A stretch of DNA of 64,000 bases from Catenuloplanes niger (GTDB lineage Bacteria > Actinomycetota > Actinomycetes > Mycobacteriales > Micromonosporaceae). The position numbers were made by a program, and so were the translations under genes. The notes under the pieces are model-generated. The model was not told the origin of the DNA. It searched no databases and was given only the letters and a program-made list of their open reading frames with translations. Where the stretch lies: the NCBI RefSeq assembly GCF_031458255.1, contig NZ_JAVDYC010000001.1, forward strand, positions 4,411,001 to 4,475,000, read 5' to 3'. Position 1 is the first letter of the stretch; every line of letters starts with the position of its first letter. Shown here in pieces: positions 1-8,182 of this stretch.

Positions 1-32
1 GGGCCGGTTTTCGGGCATGGGGGACCAGGGCC

Positions 33-112
33 GCTAGCGTGCTAGCGTCCTGGCAGGGCTTCATTTCGTGTGCTAGCGGAGGTGCTAGCGCTAGCAGGCT
101 CGGGCGCTAGCG
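33..112. repeat. Cluster of six GCTAGC palindromes, candidate clt/TraB recognition site
   Basis: The hexamer GCTAGC occurs six times in 80 bp (starting at 33, 41, 72, 84, 90 and 106), usually followed by G. It lies just past the stop codon of the TraB/FtsK-like translocase. In Streptomyces plasmids and AICEs the TraB protein binds short direct repeats in the clt locus next to traB; the best-known repeat is a different 8-mer. Position and repetition fit that role. The function is inferred, and iterons or a cluster of repressor sites are alternatives. Confidence 0.5.
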
Positions 113-131
113 CCAGCACCCTCCGGCGGTA

Positions 132-2231
132 CTAGGCCGCAGCCTTCGATCGGTTACGCTCGGCAACTTTCTCCGCGACATGCGCGCGGGTGATGCCGCG
201 CCGGTTGACGGTCTTCCCGCCCACCCGCCGACCGATCTGGTCAACCTCGATCCCGTACGGCTTCAGCGCCGCCGTCAGCTGCTCCGGCGCCCACCCGTCG
301 TAGACATCCGGCCGCAACTCCGCCAACCGCGCCACCACGGTCTCGTTCCACACCCGCAGCTCCGCCACCGGCACCACGGACAGGATGTCGTCGAGCAGGT
401 GATGACCGGCCGCCCGCTCAACCTCCGGCGTCTCACCGAGCGCGTGCCCGGTCAGCCGCCCCGCCCGCTCCCGCAGCGCCCGCGCCTTCTCAGCGAGGAC
501 GTTCGCGGCCGGCCCGTCGATGAACACGGTTGACACGATCCGCGCGTCCGCGCCTTCACCGGCGAAGTAGCCGATCCCCTTGTCCTCCCACGCGAACATC
601 GTGGCCCGGACGCCGTTGCGGTATTTGCTGGTCCCGAGCACCATGTCGTTCTCCATCTGCCCCATGACCTTCAGGCAGAACCGCGTCGACGCGTTGGCGG
701 AGATCGCGGTCGGCAGGCTCTTCGCGTCCGGCCGCTGGGTCGCCAGGATCAGCACGATCCCGGTAGCCGGCCCCCGCTTCACCAGGTCCGTGCAGATCTC
801 CTCCAGCTCGGCCCCGTACTCCGGGTGCTCGAACCAGACCTGACACTCATCGACCCCGACCACGATCGGATGCAGGCCCAGCGAGCGCCGCGTGGCCAGC
901 TCCGGCGTGACCTTGTTCTCCGGGCACAGATCCGGCGGCAGATCCCGGATCACCCGCGCCCGGCGGCGCAGCTCCGCCCGCAGCTCCCGCATCGCGGCCA
1001 CCGCGTAGAGGATGTCCTCGTCGTCCTCGCCAGCCCGGTACCGGTGCGCCACCTTCCCCAGCGCGGACAGGTCACCGGTGCCCTTCAGGTCGTACGCATG
1101 GATCTCCGCCCGAGGATCGAGCGCCGCGATCAGCAGCGCTTCCCGCAGCGCGAATGTCTTGCCCATCCGCGGAATCGACCCGATCACCATCGCGATGAAC
1201 ATCAGCGTCAGGTTCACCCAGCGTCCGCGCTGATCCGTCCCGTACGGCTGAGGCTTGAACAGGTCCACCGGCCCGCCCTTGAGCAGCGGCCACACGGGCT
1301 TGCGCGCCTTCGACATGTCCTGATCCCCGACCCAGAGCACCAGCCGGCCGGGATGCACCTCGGCGTTGCCCTCCGGCCACACGCACCCCAGCGGCCGGGT
1401 CAGCGCGCCGGCCAGCTTCTCCCGCCGCTCGATCACCTCGGTCGCGGTCACACCGGGCGGCAGATCGACATCGGCACGCCATCCGGGTCCGTCGCGGGTG
1501 ATCGGCGCCGGGAACCCGATCGCCTTGTCGCCCAGCTTCGACACCGCCTGGTTGATCCCCGCGAGCCCGAGCACGGACAGCGCGAGCGTGACCTGATTCG
1601 AGGTCAGCTCTTGCACATGCGTCGGAACGACAGCGCGGGACACCAGCGGCCGATCCGGTCGCGCCCCGCCGAGCCCGAACGCGGCGACCAGCCCCGCGAG
1701 CGTCGCCCAGTGCGCCCAGCTCGGCGCCAGCACCGCGAGCACGAACGTGCCGGCCGCACCGAGCACCGCGACCGACGCCGCGATCAGCGTCCGCAGACGC
1801 ACCCGGCCGTCACGCTGCCGGGACAGCCGGAGGTACTGCTCCGCGTCCTCCCGCCGGACCGCCGCAAGCCGGACGGGCAGGCCTTCCAGGTCGAGCACCC
1901 ACCGCGTACCGCCGGAAATGAATCGCCAGACCCCGCGCGGCGCCCGCAGCGCGAGCTTCCCGCCGTAGACCGGCATGCGGACCGCGTGATAGACGGAGAC
2001 GTGCAGGTAGTGCGCCGCGATCCAGCGGCACGTGTGCCGGAAGTCCGAGCCCGACAGCATCCACGCGGGCAGGATCGGCTTGCGCTGCGCGGCCTGCCGC
2101 GCCAGTTCCTTCAACCACTCATCATCGGTACGGGCATGCGGCTGGTCGACCATGACCACCTCACCCACCAGCACCTCAGGGGTGAGGGTGGCCGTGCGGC
2201 CGGTGTGTTCCGGGTTGGTCTCTGCGAGCAT
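132..2231 (-). CDS. TraB/FtsK-SpoIIIE type conjugative DNA translocase
   Basis: A 699-residue FtsK-family ATPase that would pump double-stranded DNA from donor to recipient mycelium during AICE or plasmid transfer. Hydrophobic segments near residues 140-190 should anchor it in the membrane. The motor domain carries a variant Walker A GSIPRMGKT with Lys358 and a Walker B VVGVDECQVW with Asp461/Glu462, followed by ILATQRPDAKSLP. The C-terminal region, with GWAPEQLTAAL, resembles a small winged-helix DNA-reading domain. The start is the ATG at 2231, which has GGAGGAAG upstream; longer frames run into intergenic sequence. It is the last gene of a minus-strand transfer operon and ends next to the GCTAGC cluster. 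A chromosomal FtsK is unlikely given size and context. Confidence 0.85.
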   Translation of the reverse strand: MLAETNPEHTGRTATLTPEVLVGEVVMVDQPHARTDDEWLKELARQAAQRKPILPAWMLSGSDFRHTCRWIAAHYLHVSVYHAVRMPVYGGKLALRAPRGVWRFISGGTRWVLDLEGLPVRLAAVRREDAEQYLRLSRQRDGRVRLRTLIAASVAVLGAAGTFVLAVLAPSWAHWATLAGLVAAFGLGGARPDRPLVSRAVVPTHVQELTSNQVTLALSVLGLAGINQAVSKLGDKAIGFPAPITRDGPGWRADVDLPPGVTATEVIERREKLAGALTRPLGCVWPEGNAEVHPGRLVLWVGDQDMSKARKPVWPLLKGGPVDLFKPQPYGTDQRGRWVNLTLMFIAMVIGSIPRMGKTFALREALLIAALDPRAEIHAYDLKGTGDLSALGKVAHRYRAGEDDEDILYAVAAMRELRAELRRRARVIRDLPPDLCPENKVTPELATRRSLGLHPIVVGVDECQVWFEHPEYGAELEEICTDLVKRGPATGIVLILATQRPDAKSLPTAISANASTRFCLKVMGQMENDMVLGTSKYRNGVRATMFAWEDKGIGYFAGEGADARIVSTVFIDGPAANVLAEKARALRERAGRLTGHALGETPEVERAAGHHLLDDILSVVPVAELRVWNETVVARLAELRPDVYDGWAPEQLTAALKPYGIEVDQIGRRVGGKTVNRRGITRAHVAEKVAERNRSKAAA

Positions 2232-2329
2232 GAGGGTTCTTCCTCCTGAAGCCTCACGAGGTGAACGGAGCGAGTGACCGGCGGCGCGGCACAGGTTTCC
2301 AGGCCGAAGGGCCGCGCCGCCGGGCGAAG

Positions 2330-3103
2330 CTAGGAACGTCCGTCGTGATTGAGGTGCGCCAGCGCCGCGCCCATCCCGAGCACCGCCACCGGCAGGCACG
2401 CGACCACCGTCGTGATCTGCCACGGCGCCTCAGTCACGCCCGCCGCCTCCATGTGGTGATAGGCGACCTGCCCGAGCGCACCGAGCACGAGCGACCCGAT
2501 CGCGGACCACTTGGCGAACCGCCGCGCCCGCACGCTCACCTGAGCCGACAACCACACCCGCAGCGCGTACGCCGCATAGGTCTCGACACCGATCGGAAGC
2601 GTGATCGCGGTGTTCAGGCTGAACCCGTCCGCGATCCCCGGAAGCGGGTGCACCACCCCGAACCCGGTCATCTCGCCGAGCCCGACCCACCCCGACCACA
2701 CCGCCGCGAACGCCGGCAGCGCCAGGATCAGCACAGGCCACGACGGCACCGCCCGCCGTGTGATGGGCTCAGCAGCCGGAACCGGGTCCACGACCGCCTC
2801 ACGCTGGCCGATTTCCTCCACCGTCACCGGCGCCACCTCGGCCACCGGCACCGGCACGGTCTCCGGCTCGTCCACCGCCGGAACCGGGTCCGGCACCACG
2901 TCCTCCGGCGCCTGCTCCGGATCGGGATCGGCCGGTGCGGTCTCCTGCTCCAGCGCCGCCCGGATGGCCTTGGCCTTCGGCCGGCCCACCTTCAGCTCGG
3001 TCTTGATCCGGTTCTCGGACGGCACCACACCCAGCGCCGCCACCAGTTCCTGAGCGCGGGGAAGAAGATCCGCCACCTGAGGCGGGTACGCGGAGACGGT
3101 CAT
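2330..3103 (-). CDS. SpdB-like membrane protein (DUF2637 family) with N-terminal HTH-like segment
   Basis: A 257-residue protein in three parts: a short helix-turn-helix-like segment (about residues 28-50, SENRIKTELKVGRPKAKA), a long Pro/Glu/Val-rich linker, and four or more hydrophobic helices from about residue 120. This is the usual layout of DUF2637/Spd-type proteins encoded beside traB, which help intramycelial spread of the element. Its ATG overlaps the stop of the upstream gene (ATGA), and a 98-bp gap separates it from the translocase gene. Family assignment rests on architecture and neighbours; the exact role is inferred. Confidence 0.7.
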   Translation of the reverse strand: MTVSAYPPQVADLLPRAQELVAALGVVPSENRIKTELKVGRPKAKAIRAALEQETAPADPDPEQAPEDVVPDPVPAVDEPETVPVPVAEVAPVTVEEIGQREAVVDPVPAAEPITRRAVPSWPVLILALPAFAAVWSGWVGLGEMTGFGVVHPLPGIADGFSLNTAITLPIGVETYAAYALRVWLSAQVSVRARRFAKWSAIGSLVLGALGQVAYHHMEAAGVTEAPWQITTVVACLPVAVLGMGAALAHLNHDGRS

Positions 3104-3303
3104 CGCAGGACTCCTTCAGCGTCGGCGTGCTCGGGCTTGGCATAGAGGAAGTTGAAGAGGTTCTGCTGAAGCCGAACCAGATCCGCGGTGGCCTCGACCG
3201 GCGGAAAACCGTGCCGTTCCAGCACCCGCGCCACGTCCACCAGCAAGCGGTACCTGAAGCGCGAATCCCCATCCGTCGGGATCGGGAAGGCGGAGTTCGT
3301 CAC
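3100..3303 (-). CDS. Small hypothetical protein of the transfer operon
   Basis: A 67-residue soluble protein starting at a GTG (3303) that overlaps the stop of the upstream gene as GTGA and ending in an ATGA overlap with the next gene. Both ends are therefore translationally coupled. The sequence has an amphipathic helix pattern (RYRLLVDVARVLERHGFPPV) and no recognisable catalytic motif. Small helical proteins of this kind are common between DUF6284 and spd genes of AICEs. Function unknown. Confidence 0.65.
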   Translation of the reverse strand: MTNSAFPIPTDGDSRFRYRLLVDVARVLERHGFPPVEATADLVRLQQNLFNFLYAKPEHADAEGVLR

Positions 3304-3554
3304 GCCACCCACCCCAGCTCCGCGCTGTCCAGGTGCCGCCGGTGCAGCGCCAGCGCCTCCCGAGCCACCCGCTTCTCCGCGATCCGCAGCCGGTGCCAAT
3401 CCAGCTCGGTCGGACCGCCGTCCGCACAGAAGACGCGGATCTGCGCGTCCAGCAACGCAACCTCCGCGCTGATCAGCGGCTCTTCCGCCTCGATCGCCGC
3501 GAGTTCGCCCGACGTAGGGCCGTCGATGTCGTTGAGCCAGTCGTTCGGTGCCAA
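3300..3554 (-). CDS. DUF6284-like small protein, first gene of the transfer operon
   Basis: An 84-residue helical protein with the pattern ELAAIEAEEPLISAEVALLD followed by an Arg-rich helix (RLRIAEKRVAREALALHRR), matching DUF6284 proteins found next to AICE transfer genes. The start chosen is the TTG at 3554, because GAGGAG sits six bases upstream; the ATG further out at 3614 has no such site. Its end overlaps the next gene by four bases. Role unknown; position suggests regulation or assembly of the transfer machinery. Confidence 0.65.
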   Translation of the reverse strand: MAPNDWLNDIDGPTSGELAAIEAEEPLISAEVALLDAQIRVFCADGGPTELDWHRLRIAEKRVAREALALHRRHLDSAELGWVA

Positions 3555-3619
3555 GACGCACTCCTCTTGTGGCTTCCGTGACCACCGTCGTTGTGACGGC
3601 GATCTCTGTGCCACGAAGC

Positions 3620-3651
3620 TAACAGTTGATATGCATACAGGTCAACTGTTA
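3620..3651. promoter_or_regulatory. 10-bp inverted repeat, probable operator of the transfer operon
   Basis: TAACAGTTGA and its exact reverse complement TCAACTGTTA are separated by 12 bp that contain the palindrome TATGCATA. The site lies 66 bp upstream of the first transfer gene (minus strand) and faces the GntR gene. AT-rich dyads are rare in this genome, so a repressor site is likely. The divergently encoded GntR protein is the obvious candidate, by analogy with KorSA of pSAM2. Confidence 0.55.
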
Positions 3652-3725
3652 GATCGAAAGTTCGTGTTGGAGGGCATCTGAGCTGCGTAAACGTGAGCTA
3701 ACAACGTCGGCAACCAGCAAATCAC

Positions 3726-3745
3726 CTGGTATTTTGGGATACCAG
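3726..3745. promoter_or_regulatory. CTGGTAT-N6-ATACCAG dyad upstream of the GntR gene
   Basis: A perfect 7-bp inverted repeat with a 6-bp spacer, located 31 bp upstream of the GntR start codon. TGGTAT/ATACCA arms resemble operators of GntR (FadR/HutC-like) repressors, so autoregulation is likely. Its sequence differs from the 3620-3651 dyad, so the two may bind different proteins. Confidence 0.55.
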
Positions 3746-3776
3746 TTGCACGATGCCGCTGATAAGAGGAGACGCC

Positions 3777-4628
3777 ATGTCGACCCCCCGCCCGCCACTG
3801 ACCCGTGGGGAATCGCTGCATCAGCAGGTCGCACGCAACATCCGCAACGACATCGAGGCCGGAGTGCTCCGCGACGGAGACGTCCTCCCGTCCACGCGCG
3901 AGCTGGCCGAACGCTGGGACGTCAGCGTCTTCACCATCTCCGAAGCGATGCGTCTTCTGGCCGAAGAGGGGTTGGTGATCAGCAAGTCCCGCTCCAAGCG
4001 CTACGTCCACGCCCCCGGCCAGGACCGCAAAGCCGACATCCGCCCCCGGCAACCGAAGGTCGTCATCGTGGGCGGCTACGCCGGCAGCGGCAAAACCGAG
4101 CTGGGCCGCATCCTCGCCCGCGAAACCGGCTGGTCCATGCTCGACAAGGACACCCTCACCCGCCCGGTCGTCGAGGCCGCGTTGGAGACCATCGGCCACT
4201 CACCCCACGACCGCGAGTCCGCCGAATACTTCAACCTGATCCGCCCCCGCGAGTACGAGGCCCTGATCGCGGCCGCCACGGAGAACGTCGCGTGCGGCAA
4301 CAGCGTCATCCTGACCGCCCCGTTCATCCGCGAACTCAACGACCCCGCGTGGATCGAGCGCACCCAGGCCACCTTCACAGAGCTGAACGCCACCACGACC
4401 TACGTCTGGGTCTACTGCGACGAAGCCACCATGCACACCTACGTCCGCCACCGCGGCGCCGCCCGCGACGCCGCGAAACTCGCGGACTGGGCCGGCTACC
4501 TCTCCAAGGTCGAAACCAGCTTCCGCCCACCGGTCCCACACAAGGTCATCGACAACTCGGCATCCAGCCGCCCACTCCAGGCCCAGGCAAAAGACCTGAT
4601 CAAAACCATCACCGGCGGTACGCCATGA
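3777..4628 (+). CDS. GntR-family regulator fused to a P-loop kinase-like domain
   Basis: A 283-residue protein. Residues about 10-75 form a GntR winged helix (DGDVLPSTRELAERWDVSVF), and residues about 95-283 form a P-loop domain with Walker A GGYAGSGKT (99-107). Usual GntR effector domains (FCD, UTRA, aminotransferase) are absent; the P-loop half resembles small nucleotide or metabolite kinases of the zeta-toxin/AAA_33 type. The start at 3777 has GAGGAG six bases upstream. Its stop overlaps the next gene as ATGA. It probably represses the divergent transfer operon, with its activity perhaps tied to ligand or nucleotide binding in the kinase-like half (inference). Confidence 0.75.
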   Translation: MSTPRPPLTRGESLHQQVARNIRNDIEAGVLRDGDVLPSTRELAERWDVSVFTISEAMRLLAEEGLVISKSRSKRYVHAPGQDRKADIRPRQPKVVIVGGYAGSGKTELGRILARETGWSMLDKDTLTRPVVEAALETIGHSPHDRESAEYFNLIRPREYEALIAAATENVACGNSVILTAPFIRELNDPAWIERTQATFTELNATTTYVWVYCDEATMHTYVRHRGAARDAAKLADWAGYLSKVETSFRPPVPHKVIDNSASSRPLQAQAKDLIKTITGGTP

Positions 4629-5161
4629 GCAGCGGCATCATCCTCTACGGCCCACCCGCCAGCGGCAAAGACACCGTCACCCATGCGCTGGCCGAGCTGG
4701 ACCCCACGGTCACTCTCTTCCGCCGGCTCAAGGCCGGCCCCGGCCGCACCGGCACCTACCGCATGACCACCGAGCCCGACATCGACCGTCTCCGCGCCAC
4801 CGGCGACATCATCTGGGAGAACCGCCGGTACGACTCCCTCTACGTCATCGACCGCCCCGGCCTGACCGACGCACTCACCACCGGCATCCCCGTCGTCCAC
4901 CTCGGCCAAGTCCCCGCGATTGAGGCGCTGGTGAACGCCACGCCGCAGACTCGCTGGACAGTGGTCTACCTCTGGTGCCCCCGCGACGTAGCCGAGTCCC
5001 GCATCATCTCCCGCGCCACCGGCGACACCAACGCCCGCCTGCGCGCGTGGGAAGAGACCGAGCCCGTTCCCGAGCCCGATCTCTTCCTCGACACGGCGCA
5101 GATCCGGCCGGCTGACGCCGCGCACGCTGTTCTCGACGTCATGAAGCGCAGCTCGGCCTAA
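4625..5161 (+). CDS. P-loop kinase-like protein coupled to the GntR-kinase fusion
   Basis: A 178-residue protein with N-terminal Walker A GPPASGKDT (residues 9-17) and a core like guanylate/adenylate kinase or phosphotransferase folds (TVVYLWCPRDVAESRI). It starts inside the stop codon of the GntR fusion (ATGA), so the two are made together. The substrate is not identifiable. It could modify a small molecule sensed by the fusion, or act as an independent nucleotide kinase. Its 3' end overlaps the convergent gene by four bases. Confidence 0.65.
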   Translation: MSSGIILYGPPASGKDTVTHALAELDPTVTLFRRLKAGPGRTGTYRMTTEPDIDRLRATGDIIWENRRYDSLYVIDRPGLTDALTTGIPVVHLGQVPAIEALVNATPQTRWTVVYLWCPRDVAESRIISRATGDTNARLRAWEETEPVPEPDLFLDTAQIRPADAAHAVLDVMKRSSA

Positions 5162-5418
5162 ACCTCTGCCTCTTTGCGTATCAGGGCTTCCTTGTGCACG
5201 ACGAAAAGGCTCTGCGGCCCCTTCTCCTCGGCGCCCTCCATCTCGACACCGAGGATTCGGACCCACTGCACATCCGGCACCGACAAGAGCAGATGCGAGA
5301 CATGCAGAATCCGAATATCCACGTCTCGCTCACCGTCTTTGACATTGAATTTGTTGAGGTGAACGATGTCTCCCACGGCGTGGAACTCATCGGGTACGCA
5401 CCGACGCTCGGAGACCAT
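5158..5418 (-). CDS. Hypothetical protein, 86 residues
   Basis: A small soluble protein with a beta-strand-rich pattern (DIRILHVSHLLLSVPDVQWVRILGVEME) and no known motif. It begins three bases after the stop of the upstream gene 5422-5799 on the same strand, so the two form an operon. It is convergent with the kinase gene. Function unknown; a cargo or accessory gene of the element. Confidence 0.55.
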   Translation of the reverse strand: MVSERRCVPDEFHAVGDIVHLNKFNVKDGERDVDIRILHVSHLLLSVPDVQWVRILGVEMEGAEEKGPQSLFVVHKEALIRKEAEV

Positions 5419-5421
5419 GGA

Positions 5422-5799
5422 TTACGCCGCCTTAGCGACTGTTTTCCGGTCGGGCCTCTTCGCCTTCACGGCGTTCTCGATGATGATGAAGAAGAACCTG
5501 AACATGGCGAACACGTCCGGCCGCGTGAACATCAGCGTGTCGGTCGCCTCGTCCGGATCGTCCGTGAAGACGTCCACCTCCACGAACCAGTCACCCGGCG
5601 TGGAGACGGGCTCCACCAGCCGCACCTCGATCCGGTCGATGAACATGTCACCCGACAGCCCCATCTTCCACGGCTTCGATCGGTGCTGCGGCACCCCTCG
5701 GGGCGACTCGACGCCGGCCGTGCATACCTCCGGGTCGCAGAAGTCCGGGTGCTCGGCATCGGTTATCTCTGGACTTGCGCCGATGGTTACCGACGGCAT
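5422..5799 (-). CDS. DUF6907-like small protein with Cys/His pair
   Basis: A 125-residue protein. The N-terminal half contains HPDFCDPEVCTAG followed by HRSKPW, a His/Cys arrangement like the DUF6907 proteins common in actinomycete mobile elements; it may bind a metal. The C-terminal half is acidic, then hydrophobic (FAMFRFFFIIIENAV). The start at 5799 has AAGGAGGAG six bases upstream, a strong site that rules out the longer frame. It forms an operon with the 86-residue gene downstream. Confidence 0.6.
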   Translation of the reverse strand: MPSVTIGASPEITDAEHPDFCDPEVCTAGVESPRGVPQHRSKPWKMGLSGDMFIDRIEVRLVEPVSTPGDWFVEVDVFTDDPDEATDTLMFTRPDVFAMFRFFFIIIENAVKAKRPDRKTVAKAA

Positions 5800-5996
5800 G
5801 GGAATCTCCTCCTTGATTCTCGGCGGAAAAGCGGACGACCTAGCACCACCTGGCGACGCGCCCTCCTTGACTACAAGGACTATTTCCGAGAATCGAGTTA
5901 CCAGGAACCCGTTCGACGTTGCATCCATTCGTCGGCGAAATCGACCAACGCTCTGCGGAACGGCGACACTCGCACGGGGAACCGATGGGGAATCTC

Positions 5997-6833
5997 ATGC
6001 CCACTGACCAAACCGGCACCGCACACCCGATGCTGCGAGCGCTCGGGCATGAACTGAGACTGGCCCGCGAACGGAAGGGCATCACCCAGGAGGCCCTAGC
6101 AGCGGAGATCCACTTCTCCAACACCCACGTCTCCGCCGTCGAGACCGGCAAGCGCCCACCCAGCGCCGAACTGATCCACCGCGCCGACGACGCACTCACC
6201 ACCGGAGGTCTACTCGGCCGCCTCCTGGACGCGGCACACGAGGCCGCATCGCGCGAGATCATGCCCGAGTGGTTCCGCCCATGGGCAGACATCGAGCAGA
6301 CCGCCACCGCGCTCCGCACCTACCAGCAGTTCGTCATCAGCGGCCTACTCCAGACCCCGGACTACGCCCGCGCCGTCCTCCGCGCCGGGATGCTCACCGC
6401 CGACGAGACCGCCCTACAACGCGCCACCGACGCCAGAATCCAGCGTCAACAGATCCTCACCAGCAAGACCCCGCCGGAACTAATCATGATCCTCGAAGAG
6501 TCCGTGCTGCACCGCCCGATCGGCTCACCCGAGATCATGCGCGCCCAACTGGACTCCCTCATCACCGCCAGCACCGCCGGCCGAGTCGAACTCCACATCC
6601 TCCCCACCGACATCGGCGCCCACCGCGGCATGTCCGGCTCCTTCGTCCTAGCCAGCGTCCCCCACGCCCCCGACCTCGCCCTACTCGACACCCAACTCCG
6701 CGACCTCATGATCGAGTCCCCCGAAGCCGTTGATGCCCTCCGCCGCACCTGGGAAGGTCTCTTGGGAGAAGCCCTTCCCCAACGTCTCTCCATCGCCCTG
6801 ATCAAGAAGGTAGTTGAAAAATGGATCACCTAA
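5997..6833 (+). CDS. XRE-family regulator with DUF5753 C-terminal domain
   Basis: A 278-residue protein. Residues about 12-68 form an HTH_XRE/HTH_31 domain (RKGITQEALAAEIHFSNTHV), and the rest (FVISGLLQTPDYARAVL onward) is the DUF5753 sensor-like domain. Such proteins are abundant in actinomycetes and almost always sit before a DUF397 gene, as here. The start could be the ATG at 5985 or 5997; GGGGA lies five bases before 5997. It probably regulates the small downstream partner, or responds to it like an antitoxin-like pair (inference). Confidence 0.8.
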   Translation: MPTDQTGTAHPMLRALGHELRLARERKGITQEALAAEIHFSNTHVSAVETGKRPPSAELIHRADDALTTGGLLGRLLDAAHEAASREIMPEWFRPWADIEQTATALRTYQQFVISGLLQTPDYARAVLRAGMLTADETALQRATDARIQRQQILTSKTPPELIMILEESVLHRPIGSPEIMRAQLDSLITASTAGRVELHILPTDIGAHRGMSGSFVLASVPHAPDLALLDTQLRDLMIESPEAVDALRRTWEGLLGEALPQRLSIALIKKVVEKWIT

Positions 6834-7003
6834 CCTGGAAGAAGTCCACCCGCAGCGGCCCCAACGGCGGCGACTGCGTAGAGGTTGCAAAGACCCGTAC
6901 ACATGTCTACGTGCGTGACAGTAAAGACGCTGTTGGTCCAATACTGGCCGTGACGACGCGATCATGGACGCGCTTTGTGCGTGAAATTTGCCGGGCTATA
7001 TGA
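6821..7003 (+). CDS. DUF397 small protein, partner of the XRE/DUF5753 regulator
   Basis: A 60-residue DUF397 protein with the family pattern WKKSTRSGPNGGDCVEVA, then VYVRDSKDAVGPILAV and a Trp-containing C-terminus. Its ATG lies 13 bases inside the regulator gene, so translation is coupled. In related pairs (BldB-like/WhiJ-associated loci) the small protein modulates the XRE partner; that role is inferred here. Confidence 0.8.
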   Translation: MDHLTWKKSTRSGPNGGDCVEVAKTRTHVYVRDSKDAVGPILAVTTRSWTRFVREICRAI

Positions 7004-7291
7004 CTTCAACGAGTGGCCGGTCATTTCGATCCCTCATTGGCGTTTAGTTCGGTCGAGACCTTGCGAAAGTATTATTCTCAGTGGCATTCGCGAATGGAAA
7101 TCAGAATATCTCTGCGCCGGTGCGTCACTCTCGATGCCGTTATTGGCGATGGCTAAACGCACACATGCTCGATATGAAGTACATCGGATTTGCGCTTGCA
7201 GGGCGACTCCTTGATAGAACTCACTTGCCGAATGTGATGTTCGCATAGCGGCCAACTTGCTTTTAGTATGCTCGGCAAAATGAATTCGTGA
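7004..7291. other. Intergenic stretch, no supported gene
   Basis: Base composition falls from the GC-rich style of the element core to a more balanced one here and stays so through the ATPase/DUF4435 cassette. I see no ORF with coding character. It marks the left border of the transferred defence cassette. Confidence 0.5.
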
Positions 7292-8182
7292 TTACGATAG
7301 CTGCGACGCAGCGCGAGCAAGAACCTTAGGGCAAGACCATACCTCTAGACCGCGATCGTCGGCCCAGCTGCGAACCTTTGCGTATAGAGAGGTGGAAACG
7401 AGTTCCGGGCATCCGAAAGAAACGCGGAATGTTTTAATTACGGTGTCGGCCTTGGTGGTGCATCCCCAGCGTTTGCGCATAATGGTAGCAATGGTCATCC
7501 CTAAATCGTGCCCAGAGCAGAAGCGCCTCGGGTTGGCCAAGTTGTCAATCCGTGCACGAACTAGAGAAGCGATATTCTCAACGTCCACAACGGTAGAGCG
7601 ACTTGCGGCGCGTGCTGCCGCGATAACGATCATCTTTTCAATGTCGGGAGCCCCGTTATCTAGGTTTAGGATTTCCTGCACCGGAAAGTCGCGCAGGCGG
7701 AGCGGAAGTCTCTGCTCTTTGGTGACGAGGCGCAGCACTCCGATCGCTGCACTTGTCGGAACGCCGATGTCGGCGATGTGTGCAAGTTGGAGTGAATCGG
7801 TGTGGAGTTTCACCCTGTTTGGATCGCACAAGCCCGCTACAGTCCGTTTGGTCGCATCTCCAGCGAAGATTGCTGTTGCGTCTAGGTCGTAAAGGTCCGT
7901 GTAAATTACATTCGGTGTACTTACCTCAGCTTCCGCGATCCCTACCCAGTCGCGGTCGAGAATGGCGAGCACATTATTTATGCCGCGCGCGTCGCACAAA
8001 TCTATTGCATACTGCACGGAAGTCTTTCCGTATCCAGGAACTACGAATGTGTGTTCCTCGGCGACGTGACTATCTAGCGTCGCCACATCGTCAGGCCCTT
8101 CAACCAACAGAATATTCTTTCTGTGATCGCTTAGTAGAAGAATCTCGGCGAAGAGATCATCGCCCGTCAGTTGCTCCCTCAT
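7292..8182 (-). CDS. DUF4435 TOPRIM-like protein, candidate AriB of a PARIS system
   Basis: A 296-residue protein. The N-terminal half shows a TOPRIM signature: ILLVEGPDD with Glu28, then LAILDRDWVG with Asp76/Asp78, then TDLYDLDA, the typical DUF4435 motif. In PARIS, AriB is the toxic nuclease effector (it cuts tRNA), held by the AriA ATPase and released when a phage trigger is sensed. The ATG at 8182 overlaps the ATPase stop as ATGA, so the pair is translationally coupled; the longer frame to 8233 is less likely. Codon use is AT-richer than neighbours, suggesting transfer. Assignment to PARIS rather than another ATPase/TOPRIM system rests on domain pair, order and sizes. Confidence 0.75.
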   Translation of the reverse strand: MREQLTGDDLFAEILLLSDHRKNILLVEGPDDVATLDSHVAEEHTFVVPGYGKTSVQYAIDLCDARGINNVLAILDRDWVGIAEAEVSTPNVIYTDLYDLDATAIFAGDATKRTVAGLCDPNRVKLHTDSLQLAHIADIGVPTSAAIGVLRLVTKEQRLPLRLRDFPVQEILNLDNGAPDIEKMIVIAAARAASRSTVVDVENIASLVRARIDNLANPRRFCSGHDLGMTIATIMRKRWGCTTKADTVIKTFRVSFGCPELVSTSLYAKVRSWADDRGLEVWSCPKVLARAASQLS

